From Citrobacter sp. RHB25-C09 (GTDB lineage: Bacteria > Pseudomonadota > Gammaproteobacteria > Enterobacterales > Enterobacteriaceae): DNA of 64,000 nucleotides. Both the position numbers and the translations under genes were made by a program. Shown here in pieces: positions 16,644 through 26,268 of the stretch (its first letter is position 1; each line of letters starts with the position of its first letter). The stretch is from NCBI RefSeq assembly GCF_013836145.1, contig NZ_CP057483.1:1302001-1366000 (forward strand), read 5' to 3'. Under the pieces are notes generated by a model, which saw nothing but the letters and a program-made list of their open reading frames with translations, did no database searches and was not told the DNA's origin.

Positions 16644-17843
16644 GTGACGGGTTTAACGACAGGCAGTGACGCCTGGTGGCGGTCGAAAAACGGGCCTGAA
16701 TGGCACCGTGAAGCAGACGGAAAATACCGGGTCACGTTCTGGTGGCGCGATCCGCAGGGGAAGGAAGATGAATCCTCAATTCAACGCGTTTGGGTGAATA
16801 TCACCGGCGTGACTGACCATCATCAAAATGCCCTGCCTCAGTCGATGCAACGTATTGCCGGAACAGACGTCTGGCAGTGGCAGACGCGTCTGAGCGCAAA
16901 CTGGCGCGGCAGCTACTGTTTTATTCCGTCTACACGCGTTGACGTGTTTACCGATCGTCATAACGACCAGGCGTTCGATCGCACGGTGCTGCGCGAAGGC
17001 TGGCGACAGCTGTTACCTCAGGCGATTGCCGACCCGCTTAATCCGCTGAGCTGGATGGGCGGGCGAGGGCATGCGGTGTCTGCGTTGGAAATGCCGGAAG
17101 CCCCTGCTCAGCCGGGCTGGGATCGACCGCAAATGCCGGTGTCAACGCCGCGATTACTGCAATGGGAGAGCGCACGACTGGGCAACACGCGCCGGGTGTG
17201 GATCTTTAGCACCGGTGAGGTGGAACCCGGTGAGCGGCCGCTGGCGATTCTTCTTGACGGTCAATTCTGGGCCCAGAGCATGCCGGTCTGGCCCGCGCTG
17301 ACCTCACTGACGCAACGCGGCGAGCTTCCTGGGGCGGTCTATCTGCTGATTGATGCGATCGATACCGTTCACCGTAGTCGCGAACTTCCCTGCAATACCG
17401 ATTTCTGGCTGGCGGTGCAGCAGGAGCTGTTGCCGCAGGTTCATACCGTCGCGCCGTTTAGCGATCGCCCGGAACGCACGATTGTCGCGGGGCAAAGCTT
17501 CGGTGGCTTGTCATCACTGTTTGCCGGACTTCACTGGCCAGCGCGTTTTGGGTGTGTGCTCAGTCAGTCCGGCTCTTACTGGTGGCCCCATCGCGGCGGT
17601 CAGCAGGAAGGTCACATCATTGAACAACTTAAAGCAGGTCGCGTGTCAGCGCAGGGACTGCGCATTGTTCTGGAGGCCGGGGTCAGAGAGCCGCTTATTC
17701 TGCGCGCAAATCAGGCGCTTTATACGCAACTACAGGCGATACAGCCTTTAGTGCAATGGCGTCAGGTTGACGGTGGGCACGATGCGCTTTGCTGGCGTGG
17801 CGGACTGATGCAGGGATTAATTGATCTCTGGAAGCCGCTGTAA
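16644..17843 (+). CDS. fes: Enterobactin esterase Fes
   Basis: Predicted 399-residue cytoplasmic serine esterase that hydrolyses ferric enterobactin so that iron can be released. The C-terminal esterase domain carries the nucleophile motif AGQSFGGLSS, and the segment QVDGGHDALCWRGGL holds the likely catalytic histidine. GTG at 16644 follows GGGG with suitable spacing and gives the E. coli length; a TTG nine codons upstream is less likely. It is the first gene of fes-ybdZ-entF. Confidence 0.94.
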   Translation: MTGLTTGSDAWWRSKNGPEWHREADGKYRVTFWWRDPQGKEDESSIQRVWVNITGVTDHHQNALPQSMQRIAGTDVWQWQTRLSANWRGSYCFIPSTRVDVFTDRHNDQAFDRTVLREGWRQLLPQAIADPLNPLSWMGGRGHAVSALEMPEAPAQPGWDRPQMPVSTPRLLQWESARLGNTRRVWIFSTGEVEPGERPLAILLDGQFWAQSMPVWPALTSLTQRGELPGAVYLLIDAIDTVHRSRELPCNTDFWLAVQQELLPQVHTVAPFSDRPERTIVAGQSFGGLSSLFAGLHWPARFGCVLSQSGSYWWPHRGGQQEGHIIEQLKAGRVSAQGLRIVLEAGVREPLILRANQALYTQLQAIQPLVQWRQVDGGHDALCWRGGLMQGLIDLWKPL

Positions 17844-17874
17844 GACCAGCGATTTTCCACGACAGGAGTTGAGT

Positions 17875-18093
17875 ATGGAATTCAGTAATCCCTTCGACGA
17901 TCCGCAGGGACAGTTCTTTATTCTGCAAAATTTGCAGCGTCATTTTAGCCTCTGGCCACAGCAATGTGCGTTACCCAAGGGATGGCTGGTGGTTTTTGGA
18001 CCCCAGCCGCAGGAGGTCTGCCAGCAATGGCTGGAGCACCGCTGGACGACATTAACACCAGCGCATTTTACTCTTGATCAGGAGGCGCAATGA
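17875..18093 (+). CDS. ybdZ: MbtH-like protein YbdZ
   Basis: Predicted 72-residue MbtH-family protein, a small partner that binds and activates the adenylation domain of the nonribosomal peptide synthetase EntF. The family signature is visible as MEFSNPFDDPQGQFFIL, SLWP and PKGW near the middle, followed by C-terminal W and T residues. It starts 31 bp after fes with AGGAG upstream, and its last four bases (ATGA) overlap the entF start. Confidence 0.95.
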   Translation: MEFSNPFDDPQGQFFILQNLQRHFSLWPQQCALPKGWLVVFGPQPQEVCQQWLEHRWTTLTPAHFTLDQEAQ

Positions 18094-21000
18094 GCCAACG
18101 TCTACCGCTTGTCGCCGCTCAGCCTGGTATCTGGATGGCAGAAAAACTCTCCTCGTTACCTTCCGCCTGGAGCGTAGCCCACTATGTTGCGCTAACTGGC
18201 GAGCTGGATGCCCCTCTGCTGGCGCGCGCCGCCGTGGCCGGAATGCAGCAGGCGGACACCTTACGGTTGCGTTTTACCGAAGATAATGGCGAGGTCTGGC
18301 AGTGGGTCGATGAATCGCTGACCTTTGCCGAACCGGAAAGGGTCGATCTGCGCAGCGCCACAAACCCGCATGAAGCTGCGCTGGCGTTGATGCAGGCCGA
18401 TCTACAGCAAAACCTGCGCGTTGATGGCGGTAAACCTCTGGCGTTTCATCAGTTGATTCAGGTCGACGACAGGCAGTGGTACTGGTATCAGCGTTACCAT
18501 CATTTGCTGGTGGATGGCTTCAGTTTTCCCGCTATTACCCGCCAAATTGCCGCGATTTATTGTGCATGGCAGCGCAAAGAATCCACGCCCGCTTCTCCCT
18601 TTACGCCGTTTTCGGAGGTAGTGGAAGAGTATCAGCAGTATCGTCAGAGCGAAGCCTGGCAGCGAGACGGCGCGTTCTGGGCTCAGCAGCGGCGAGAGTT
18701 ACCGCCTCCTGCGTCGATTTCGCCCGCACCGCTGCCGGGACGGGCGGCAACGTCAGAAATTCTGCGCCTGAAGCTCAATGCGCCTGTAGGGGAATTCCGT
18801 CGGCTGGCGGCGCAGATGCCTGAGGTGCAGCGGACCGATCTGGCGCTGGCGCTGGTAGCGCTCTGGCTGGGGCGCTTGTGCAGTCGAAGGGAATATGCCG
18901 CAGGCTTCATTTTTATGCGTCGCATGGGCTCGGCTGCGTTAACTGCCAGCGGGCCGGTGCTCAACGTGTTACCGCTGGGGGTGCGTATTGAGGCCGCAGA
19001 AACGCTGGGGGAACTGGCGAAACGGTTGTCAGGACAACTGAAGACTATGCGACGTCACCAGCGCTACGACGCGGAACAGATCCAGCGTGACAGCGGACGC
19101 GCGGCGGGCGAGGAGCCACTGTTTGGTCCAGTCCTGAACGTTAAAGTTTTTGATTATCAAATTGCTATTCCCGGCATACAGGCGCATACCCATACGCTGG
19201 CAACCGGACCGGTCAACGACCTGGAGCTGGCGCTGTTCCCGGATGACGAGGGTGGGCTGAGCATTGAGCTCCTCGCCAATCGCCAACGCTACGATGAAGC
19301 GACGCTGAGCCGTCATGCCGAACGGTTAATGGCGCTGATCGCGCAGTTTGCCGCGCAGCCCAACCTGTGCTGTGGCAATGCCGACATGATGCTGCCTGCG
19401 GAATCTCAACTGCTGGAGAGCATAGGCGCAACGACGGTAGCAATCCCTGAAACAACGCTGAGCGCGCTGGTGGCAGAGCAGGCCAGTAGGACGCCGGATG
19501 CGCCTGCGCTGGCGGATGCCCGCTATCAGTTCAGCTATCGCGAAATGCGCGAGCAGGTGGTGGCGCTGGCGCGATTACTGTGCGAACACGGCGTAAAGCC
19601 TGGCGACAGCGTTGCCGTCGCCTTGCCGCGCTCTGTCTTTCTTACGCTGGCGCTGCATGGCATCGTTGAGGCCGGCGCGGCATGGCTGCCGCTGGATACG
19701 GGTTATCCGGACGATCGGCTACGGATGATGCTGGAAGATGCGCAGCCGACGTTGCTGATCACCACCGAAGAGCAACTTCCACGCTTTGGCGCGATGCCGG
19801 GGCTGGAAAGCCTGTGCTACAACGCCCCGCTGAACGCTGAAGAGGGCACGCCACTGGCGTTATCTCAGCCGCACCATACGGCCTATATTATTTTTACCTC
19901 CGGGTCGACGGGCAGGCCAAAAGGAGTAATGGTGGGACAAACGGCCATCGTCAACCGTCTGCTGTGGATGCAACACCAGTACCCACTGACGGCAAACGAC
20001 GTTGTGGCGCAAAAAACGCCATGTAGCTTTGACGTCTCGGTATGGGAATTTTTCTGGCCATTTATTGCCGGGGCAAAGCTGGTCATGGCGGAACCTGAGG
20101 CGCACCGCGATCCGCTCGCCATGCAGCGCTTCTTCGCCCAATACGGAGTGACAACGACCCACTTTGTCCCATCGATGCTGGCAGCATTTGTTGCTTCGCT
20201 GACGACGGAAAGCGCGCGGGATAGCTGCGCCACGTTACAGCAGGTGTTCTGCAGCGGCGAAGCATTACCTGCTGACTTATGCCGCGAATGGGACCAGTTG
20301 ACCCATGTGCCACTGCACAACCTGTATGGTCCCACGGAGGCGGCGGTGGACGTAAGCTGGTATCCGGCCTGGGGTGATGAACTGGCAAATGTGAGCGGCA
20401 GCAGCGTACCGATTGGTTTTCCGGTCTGGAATACCGGGTTGCGTATTCTGGACGCCATGATGCATCCGGTGCCCTTGGGCGTAGCGGGGGATCTTTATCT
20501 CACCGGTATTCAGCTCGCGCAGGGGTATTTGGGGCGACCGGATCTGACAGCGAGCCGCTTTATTGCCGATCCCTTTGCCCCCGGTGAGCGGATGTATCGC
20601 ACCGGGGACGTGGCACGCTGGCTGGAAAATGGCGCAGTTGAATATTTAGGCCGTAGCGACGACCAGCTTAAAATTCGCGGTCAACGCATCGAACTGGGTG
20701 AAATTGAACGCGTCATGCAGGCGCTGCCGGATGTCGAACAGGCGGTGGCTCATGCCTGCGTCTTTAATCAGGCGGCAGCGACGGGGGGCGATGCCCGTCA
20801 ACTGGTGGGCTATCTGGTGTCGCAGTCAGGCCTGCCCCTTGATATTCCCACGCTTCAGGCGCAGCTACGCGATAAACTGCCGGCGCACATGGTACCGGTC
20901 GTATTACTGCAACTTTCGCAACTGCCGCTTAGCGCTAACGGCAAACTGGATCGTAAAGCGTTACCGATGCCGACGCTGGCGCCGCGTACAAAAGGACGGG

Positions 21001-21977
21001 CGCCGTTGCCAGGCAGCGAAACCACGGTTGCCACCGCGTTCAGTGCGCTTCTCGGCTGTGAAGTTAACGACGTTGAGGCCGATTTCTTTGCCCTCGGCGG
21101 TCATTCACTGCTGGCAATGAAGCTGGCAGCGCAACTGAGCCGGATCTGTGACCGCCAGGTCACGCCGGGGCAGGTCATGGTGGCATCCACAGTGTCAGAA
21201 TTGGCGGCGCTGCTGGATGCGGATGATCGGACTCAGGCGCAGCGTCTGGGGTTTGAAACGCTACTGGCGCTGCGAAAAAGCAACGGGCCGACGCTGTTCT
21301 GCTTTCATCCGGCGTCAGGGTTTGCCTGGCAGTTTAGCGTACTGTCGCGTTATCTCAGCCCACAGTGGTCGATTGTCGGTATCCAGTCGCCGCGCCCGGA
21401 TGGCCCGATGCAAACGGCCGCCGACCTGGATGCGGTCTGTGAGCAACATTTAGCAACGCTCCGCGCACAACAACCGCATGGCCCGTATTACCTGCTGGGT
21501 TATTCCCTTGGCGGAACGCTGGCGCAGGGGATTGCGGCGCGACTACGGGCGCGAGGTGAAACGGTCGATTTCCTCGGCCTGCTGGATACCTGGCCGCCGG
21601 AAACGCAAAACTGGTCGCAGAAAGAGGCCAATGGCCTGGATCCGCAAGTGCTGGCGGAAATCGACCGTGAGCGCGAAGTGTTTCTTGCCGCGCAGCAGGG
21701 GAATGCGTCAGGCGAATTATTTAGCATGATAGAGGGCAATTACGCTGACGCCGTTCGTCTGCTTACCACCGCGCACAGCGTTCCGTTTGACGGGCGCGCC
21801 ACGCTGTTTGTTGCCGAGCGCACCCTGCCGGAAGGGGTAACTCCAGAGCACAGTTGGTCGCCGTGGATTAAAAATCTGGATATTTATCGACTGGACTGTG
21901 CGCATGTGGAAATTATTTCGCCGGCGGCGTTTGAAAAAATAGGCCCGGTGATTGCGCAGCGGCTTAATTCAGTATAA
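18090..21977 (+). CDS. entF: Enterobactin synthase component F (nonribosomal peptide synthetase)
   Basis: Predicted 1295-residue synthetase with domains in the order condensation (HHLLVDG at residues 137-143), adenylation (FTSGSTGRPKG around residue 600, serine-activating), peptidyl carrier (GGHSLLAMKL, Ser1006 for phosphopantetheine) and thioesterase (GYSLGG, serine at about 1139). It joins 2,3-dihydroxybenzoate from EntB to serine three times and releases cyclic enterobactin. All active-site motifs are intact. Overlap with ybdZ indicates coupling. A terminator-like hairpin follows at about 22000-22035. Confidence 0.98.
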   Translation: MSQRLPLVAAQPGIWMAEKLSSLPSAWSVAHYVALTGELDAPLLARAAVAGMQQADTLRLRFTEDNGEVWQWVDESLTFAEPERVDLRSATNPHEAALALMQADLQQNLRVDGGKPLAFHQLIQVDDRQWYWYQRYHHLLVDGFSFPAITRQIAAIYCAWQRKESTPASPFTPFSEVVEEYQQYRQSEAWQRDGAFWAQQRRELPPPASISPAPLPGRAATSEILRLKLNAPVGEFRRLAAQMPEVQRTDLALALVALWLGRLCSRREYAAGFIFMRRMGSAALTASGPVLNVLPLGVRIEAAETLGELAKRLSGQLKTMRRHQRYDAEQIQRDSGRAAGEEPLFGPVLNVKVFDYQIAIPGIQAHTHTLATGPVNDLELALFPDDEGGLSIELLANRQRYDEATLSRHAERLMALIAQFAAQPNLCCGNADMMLPAESQLLESIGATTVAIPETTLSALVAEQASRTPDAPALADARYQFSYREMREQVVALARLLCEHGVKPGDSVAVALPRSVFLTLALHGIVEAGAAWLPLDTGYPDDRLRMMLEDAQPTLLITTEEQLPRFGAMPGLESLCYNAPLNAEEGTPLALSQPHHTAYIIFTSGSTGRPKGVMVGQTAIVNRLLWMQHQYPLTANDVVAQKTPCSFDVSVWEFFWPFIAGAKLVMAEPEAHRDPLAMQRFFAQYGVTTTHFVPSMLAAFVASLTTESARDSCATLQQVFCSGEALPADLCREWDQLTHVPLHNLYGPTEAAVDVSWYPAWGDELANVSGSSVPIGFPVWNTGLRILDAMMHPVPLGVAGDLYLTGIQLAQGYLGRPDLTASRFIADPFAPGERMYRTGDVARWLENGAVEYLGRSDDQLKIRGQRIELGEIERVMQALPDVEQAVAHACVFNQAAATGGDARQLVGYLVSQSGLPLDIPTLQAQLRDKLPAHMVPVVLLQLSQLPLSANGKLDRKALPMPTLAPRTKGRAPLPGSETTVATAFSALLGCEVNDVEADFFALGGHSLLAMKLAAQLSRICDRQVTPGQVMVASTVSELAALLDADDRTQAQRLGFETLLALRKSNGPTLFCFHPASGFAWQFSVLSRYLSPQWSIVGIQSPRPDGPMQTAADLDAVCEQHLATLRAQQPHGPYYLLGYSLGGTLAQGIAARLRARGETVDFLGLLDTWPPETQNWSQKEANGLDPQVLAEIDREREVFLAAQQGNASGELFSMIEGNYADAVRLLTTAHSVPFDGRATLFVAERTLPEGVTPEHSWSPWIKNLDIYRLDCAHVEIISPAAFEKIGPVIAQRLNSV

Positions 21978-21999
21978 GCACATTTTTATTCTCCGGAAA

Positions 22000-22035
22000 A
22001 ACCCATAATAAATATCTATTATTGTGGGTTTTTTA
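22000..22035 (+). terminator. Probable terminator after entF
   Basis: ACCCATAATA (22001-22010) pairs imperfectly with TATTATTGTGGGT (22017-22029), and a T-rich tract (TTTTTTATTTTATTT) follows. Confidence 0.6.
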
Positions 22036-22190
22036 TTTTATTTAATTATAGTAATGGTAAAAATATATCCGCTAAAGCGGAACAAATTCTGAATGCGAGG
22101 CGCATAAAACAATATTTTCTCGGGTTATTCTTATATTTTGCTAGACTCGGAAAGAATGTTCATAATTGTACTTGCGGCAGGATTCACAGC

Positions 22191-23327
22191 ATGCCTTCAC
22201 TTAAGCTTAATCAGCATAAAGAATCTGAGTTTACGGCCTATCATCAGGCTTCTTCTCCCTTTCATGAAATTGACCTTCTTGATTTGCTGGACGTCTTATG
22301 GCGGGCTAAAACGCGGATCCTCAGCACGGTTTTTCTCTTCGTTATCGTCGCATTGCTTATTTCTTTCCTGCTTCCAGAGCGCTGGACCAGCAATGCGGTC
22401 ATCACGCCTGCAGAGTCAATCCAGTGGCGGACGCTGGAGAACGAACTCGCGCAGTTGCGCGCGCTGGACGTTGATATAGAACTGAAGCAGGAAGAAGTTT
22501 TTTCTCTTTTCATCAAAAAATTCAACTCGCTGACCTTGCTGGAGTCATATCTGCAAAGCTCGCCGGACATTATGAACGCACTGAACGGGGCCGAGAGCGA
22601 GCCGGGCGATTTGCATCAGGCGATTGTCGCGGTCAGTGAAAGAATGAAAGCCGTCAATAATGATGAGAAAAAGAAAGTCGGTGAACCGTTATTTGCGTCC
22701 TGGACATTAAGTTTTACCGCACCGGAAGCCCACGAAGCGCAAAGCATACTGGCTGGATATATTCAGTATATTTCTGATTTAGTGGTGAACGATACATTGG
22801 ACGATGTCCGTCTGAAGCTTGACGTGAAAACGCGGTTTGAACAAGAGAAGCTTATTCAGGAAGAGATAAAAATAAAAAACCAGCGCGAAGCGAATATTAA
22901 TCGCCTTAATTATGCGCTGGAAATAGCGAACGCGGCTGGGATTAAAAAACCGGTTTACAGTCATGGGCTGGCGGTCAAAGACGATCCGGATTACGCTATT
23001 TCGCTCGGCGCGGATGGTATTGCCAAAAAACTGCAGATTGAAAAATCGGTAACCGACCCGGCGCAGATGAATGCTGAACTGCGCGATCATCAGTTTCGGG
23101 TTAAGCAACTTGAGGCGTTAAAAATAGAGGAACTGGCGTTCCGGCCTTTCCGCTATCAGTTGCAGCCTTCGCTGCCTGTACAAAAAGAGGGGCCGGGGAA
23201 AGCGCTGATTCTTGTTCTGGCGGGGCTGTTAGGCGGCATATTAGCCTGCGGGGGCGTACTGCTACGCCATGCGATGGCTTCTCGTCAAAAAGCCACACAA
23301 CAAACGCTTCCCGCCTCCTCACTGTAG
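22191..23327 (+). CDS. fepE: Polysaccharide co-polymerase FepE (Wzz family)
   Basis: Predicted 378-residue inner-membrane protein. It has one membrane helix near residues 41-62, a long charged coiled-coil-rich periplasmic domain, and a second helix near the C-terminus (LILVLAGLLGGILACGGVLL). This is the Wzz chain-length-determinant layout. In Salmonella, FepE sets very long O-antigen length; despite its name and position it is not known to be needed for enterobactin uptake. The gene follows entF by 213 bp, with a terminator-like hairpin between, so it may have its own promoter. Confidence 0.93.
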   Translation: MPSLKLNQHKESEFTAYHQASSPFHEIDLLDLLDVLWRAKTRILSTVFLFVIVALLISFLLPERWTSNAVITPAESIQWRTLENELAQLRALDVDIELKQEEVFSLFIKKFNSLTLLESYLQSSPDIMNALNGAESEPGDLHQAIVAVSERMKAVNNDEKKKVGEPLFASWTLSFTAPEAHEAQSILAGYIQYISDLVVNDTLDDVRLKLDVKTRFEQEKLIQEEIKIKNQREANINRLNYALEIANAAGIKKPVYSHGLAVKDDPDYAISLGADGIAKKLQIEKSVTDPAQMNAELRDHQFRVKQLEALKIEELAFRPFRYQLQPSLPVQKEGPGKALILVLAGLLGGILACGGVLLRHAMASRQKATQQTLPASSL

Positions 23328-23337
23328 CGCTCTCTCC

Positions 23338-23360
23338 TCAGGCCCGCTGTCCGGGCCTGA
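23338..23360. terminator. Convergent hairpin between fepE and fepC
   Basis: TCAGGCCCG (23338-23346) and CGGGCCTGA (23352-23360) form a perfect 9-bp stem between the convergent fepE and fepC genes. T-runs are weak on both sides. Confidence 0.55.
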
Positions 23361-23365
23361 TCACG

Positions 23366-24166
23366 TTATGCCCCCTGGCGACCCAGCGGAACAACCAGCG
23401 GCGTACCTGCAACCGGATCGGCGATAATCGTACAGCGCAGTCCGTATATTTTCTCAATCAACGCCGGCGTGACAATCTCTTTTGGCGCGCCTTCTGCGAC
23501 AATTTTTCCTTCCCGCAGCGCGATCAAATGCGTGGCATACCGGCAGGCCTGGTTGAGGTCATGCAGCACCGCCGCAAGGGTGTAGCCTTTCTCGCGATTG
23601 AGTTCGCTCAACAGTTCCAGAAGGTCAATCTGATGGCTGATATCCAGCCAGGTGGTCGGTTCATCCAGCAGCATAATCGATGTTTCCTGCGCCAACACCA
23701 TGGCGATCCATGCGCGCTGACGCTGGCCACCGGAAAGCGTATCCACGCTCTGCGCTGCCAGTGCTGTTATTCCGGTGGCGCGCATCGCACAGGCGACGGC
23801 GTCCTCATCTTCTTTACGCCAGCGGGTAAACAGCGGCTGATGCGGATAGCGACCGCGTGCCACCAGTTCCTGCACGGTGATATCACCCGGCGTGGTGGCA
23901 TTTTGCGCGAGCAGACCGATGCGTCTGGCCACCTCTTTGCTGGGGTAGCGCTGAATAGGTTCACCATCCAGCCAGACGTGACCGCCGGCAGGCGTCATCA
24001 GGCGGCTCAGGGTGCGCAACAGTGTCGATTTCCCGCAGCCGTTTGGCCCGATAATCGCCGTGAAATGACCGTCCGGAATCGACACGGTAAGGTTTTCTGC
24101 AACGGTGAATTTTCCATATCCCAGCGTCAGCTGGTCGCCGCGCAAACGGGCTACTGATTCGGTCAT
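23366..24166 (-). CDS. fepC: Ferric enterobactin ABC transporter ATPase FepC
   Basis: Predicted 266-residue ATPase of the FepBDGC importer. Walker A GPNGCGKSTLLR, signature LSGGQRQRAWIAM and Walker B IMLLDEPTTWLD are complete. The start at 24166 overlaps the fepG stop by four bases and gives the E. coli N-terminus MTESVARL; the frame stays open upstream for 55 more codons inside fepG, which are not expected to be translated. It is the last gene of fepD-fepG-fepC. Confidence 0.96.
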   Translation of the reverse strand: MTESVARLRGDQLTLGYGKFTVAENLTVSIPDGHFTAIIGPNGCGKSTLLRTLSRLMTPAGGHVWLDGEPIQRYPSKEVARRIGLLAQNATTPGDITVQELVARGRYPHQPLFTRWRKEDEDAVACAMRATGITALAAQSVDTLSGGQRQRAWIAMVLAQETSIMLLDEPTTWLDISHQIDLLELLSELNREKGYTLAAVLHDLNQACRYATHLIALREGKIVAEGAPKEIVTPALIEKIYGLRCTIIADPVAGTPLVVPLGRQGA

Positions 24167-25155
24167 TTTTTGCGGGACTCCTGAATTAACAAGACGATAA
24201 GATAAATACCGCCAAGGCTTACGGTCACCACACCCACCGGAAGCTGATAAGGCATGAATAGCTGCTGCGCGCAGAGATCGGCCGCCAACAGCAAAAGCGC
24301 GCCGCAGAGCGCGGCTTGAGTCAGTCCCCAACGGGCGGTGCCGCTCAGACGACGGGCAATGTGTGGGGCCACCAATGCAATAAATGAGATGGGGCCAGCC
24401 AGCGCGGTGCCCGCGGCGGTTAACACAACGGCTACCAGCATCAGGGTTAATCGCGAACGCTCAACGCTGACGCCCAGCGCACAGGCGCTGTCATCGCCCA
24501 TCTCCAGCAGCCGTAATCGGCGGACAAGCAATCCCGCACAGAGAAGCATCAGGAGAATCACCGGCGCGGCAGGCCAGGTCCTGGCCCATGTCAGCCCGTT
24601 AAGCGATCCGGCGTTCCATAACCCTGCGGTGACTGCCGTCTCCAGTGAGGCTTGCAGCAGCAGCCAGGTGTTAAAAGCCACCAGCATGGCGCGCACGCCG
24701 ATACCGATAATAATCAGGCGGAAGGTTTCGATGCCGTTGCGCCAGGCCAGCAGCCAGACCACAACAGAGGTCACAATACCGCCGAGCATTGCCGCCAGCG
24801 TGATGGCTGTCAGGTTCTGACCAAACAGTACCATTGCCACCAGCACGCCGCTCCAGGCTCCGGTATTGAATCCCATCACGTCCGGACTGCCGAGCGGGTT
24901 ACGCATTATCGACTGAAAAATGGCGCCGCTAACGCCCAACGCTGCGCCAATCAGCAGGGCCATCAGTACGCGCGGTAGACGCCACTCGGTCACCACCATT
25001 GCTATGCCACGTGGCGCATCGCCCAACAGGGCGGCAATGATTTGCGCGGTGTCGAGTGACACAGCGCCGCTGCGCAGGCTCCAGATACCCACGAACACAC
25101 AGCCGAGTACCAGTAGCAGACAACAGCTCAGCAGGCGACGGGAAACGTGCATCAT
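24163..25155 (-). CDS. fepG: Ferric enterobactin ABC transporter permease FepG
   Basis: Predicted 330-residue inner-membrane permease of the FecCD family, one of two that form the enterobactin channel. Typical motifs are RLPRVLMALLIGAALGVSGA, NPLGSPDVMGFNTGAWSG and GPISFIALVAPHIARRL. Four-base overlaps with fepD upstream and fepC downstream show a tightly coupled operon. Confidence 0.96.
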   Translation of the reverse strand: MMHVSRRLLSCCLLLVLGCVFVGIWSLRSGAVSLDTAQIIAALLGDAPRGIAMVVTEWRLPRVLMALLIGAALGVSGAIFQSIMRNPLGSPDVMGFNTGAWSGVLVAMVLFGQNLTAITLAAMLGGIVTSVVVWLLAWRNGIETFRLIIIGIGVRAMLVAFNTWLLLQASLETAVTAGLWNAGSLNGLTWARTWPAAPVILLMLLCAGLLVRRLRLLEMGDDSACALGVSVERSRLTLMLVAVVLTAAGTALAGPISFIALVAPHIARRLSGTARWGLTQAALCGALLLLAADLCAQQLFMPYQLPVGVVTVSLGGIYLIVLLIQESRKK

Positions 25156-26156
25156 GCGGCACCTCGCTGACGGCGACGTACCAGAAAGATCAACACCGGC
25201 GCGCCAATAAAGGCGCTGACCACCGATACGCGAAGTTCACCGGGGACAATAAGACGGCCAATAATATCGGCAAACAGCAACAGTGCAGGGGTGGCGAGCA
25301 GCGTGACGGGCAGCGACCAGCGGTGATCGGCTCCCACCATCCAGCGCGACATATGTGGCATCATCAGGCCGATAAAGGCGATCGGTCCGACGATTGCCGT
25401 GGCGCTACCGCACAGGACGGTAATGGTCAGCAGGCCGATGAGTTGGGTACGTGCGACCTTGCTGCCAAGCGCCGTCGCGGTATCGCTGCCCAGACTCAGG
25501 CTGTTTAGCGCACGGCTGAGCAGCAGTGCCGTTGTTCCGGCAATCAGCACCGGCACGATAACCACTTTAAGGGTGTGCAGGCTGCGGATGTCCAGCGAAC
25601 CGGCCTGCCAGAAGCGCAGTTGATCATACACATCCGGGTTGAGTAGGGCGATGCCGCTGGTCAGCCCTTCAAGGACGGCAGCGAGGGCCACTCCCGCCAG
25701 CGTCAGGCGCACCGGGCTAAGCTGTCCTCCTCCCTGGCTGCCGGTAAAGGCGACAATCAATGAGGCGACCAGTGCGCCCGCGAAGGCCATCACCAGTTGC
25801 TCCTGGGGCGTTGAGAAACCAAACAGCGCCGCGCCCAGCACAATGGCAAAACTGGCGCCGGCGTTCACACCGAGCAGTCCGGGGTCAGCCAGAGGGTTGC
25901 GGGTAAGAGTCTGCATTAACGCGCCGGCAAGTCCCAGTGCGCCGCCTGCCAGCAACCCGGCAAGAGTACGCGGCAGCCGCGCATCCAGCACGATGGTGCA
26001 ATCCGCGCTTTGACAGCTACCGCTGAGCGCTTGCAGAACAACGGAGGTCGGTAGGGGCTTTGCCCCGATGATGAGACTTAATGCCGTGGCGAGAACCAGT
26101 AATAACAGTAATCCGGGCACGGCAAAGGCGCGCGTCACGGAAACAGAGCATGACAT
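25152..26156 (-). CDS. fepD: Ferric enterobactin ABC transporter permease FepD
   Basis: Predicted 334-residue FecCD-family permease, partner of FepG. It contains ARLPRTLAGLLAGGALGLAG, NPLADPGLLGVNAGASFA and GPIAFIGLMMPHMSRWMVG. The ATG at 26156 has AGGGA eight bases upstream and gives the E. coli length; another in-frame ATG three codons earlier overlaps that site. It is the first gene of fepDGC and diverges from entS with a Fur-box-like site between. Confidence 0.96.
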   Translation of the reverse strand: MSCSVSVTRAFAVPGLLLLLVLATALSLIIGAKPLPTSVVLQALSGSCQSADCTIVLDARLPRTLAGLLAGGALGLAGALMQTLTRNPLADPGLLGVNAGASFAIVLGAALFGFSTPQEQLVMAFAGALVASLIVAFTGSQGGGQLSPVRLTLAGVALAAVLEGLTSGIALLNPDVYDQLRFWQAGSLDIRSLHTLKVVIVPVLIAGTTALLLSRALNSLSLGSDTATALGSKVARTQLIGLLTITVLCGSATAIVGPIAFIGLMMPHMSRWMVGADHRWSLPVTLLATPALLLFADIIGRLIVPGELRVSVVSAFIGAPVLIFLVRRRQRGAA

Positions 26157-26169
26157 AATAAACATCCCT

Positions 26170-26188
26170 GATAATGATAGTAATTATC
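26170..26188. promoter_or_regulatory. Fur box in the fepD-entS divergent promoter
   Basis: GATAATGATAGTAATTATC matches the 19-base Fur consensus at 17 positions. It lies 14 bp before fepD and 80 bp before entS. Confidence 0.85.
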
Positions 26189-26268
26189 GTTATCGATCTT
26201 ATTTGGTTATGTTAGCATGTGCAGCCATCGAATGGATAATGAAATAAAAAGCGTATTAAGGCTTTGTA

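Noticed and set aside
24167..24331. N-terminal extension of FepC by 55 codons
   Set aside because: It lies inside fepG and is unlike FepC proteins; the ATG at 24166 with the four-base overlap explains the start.
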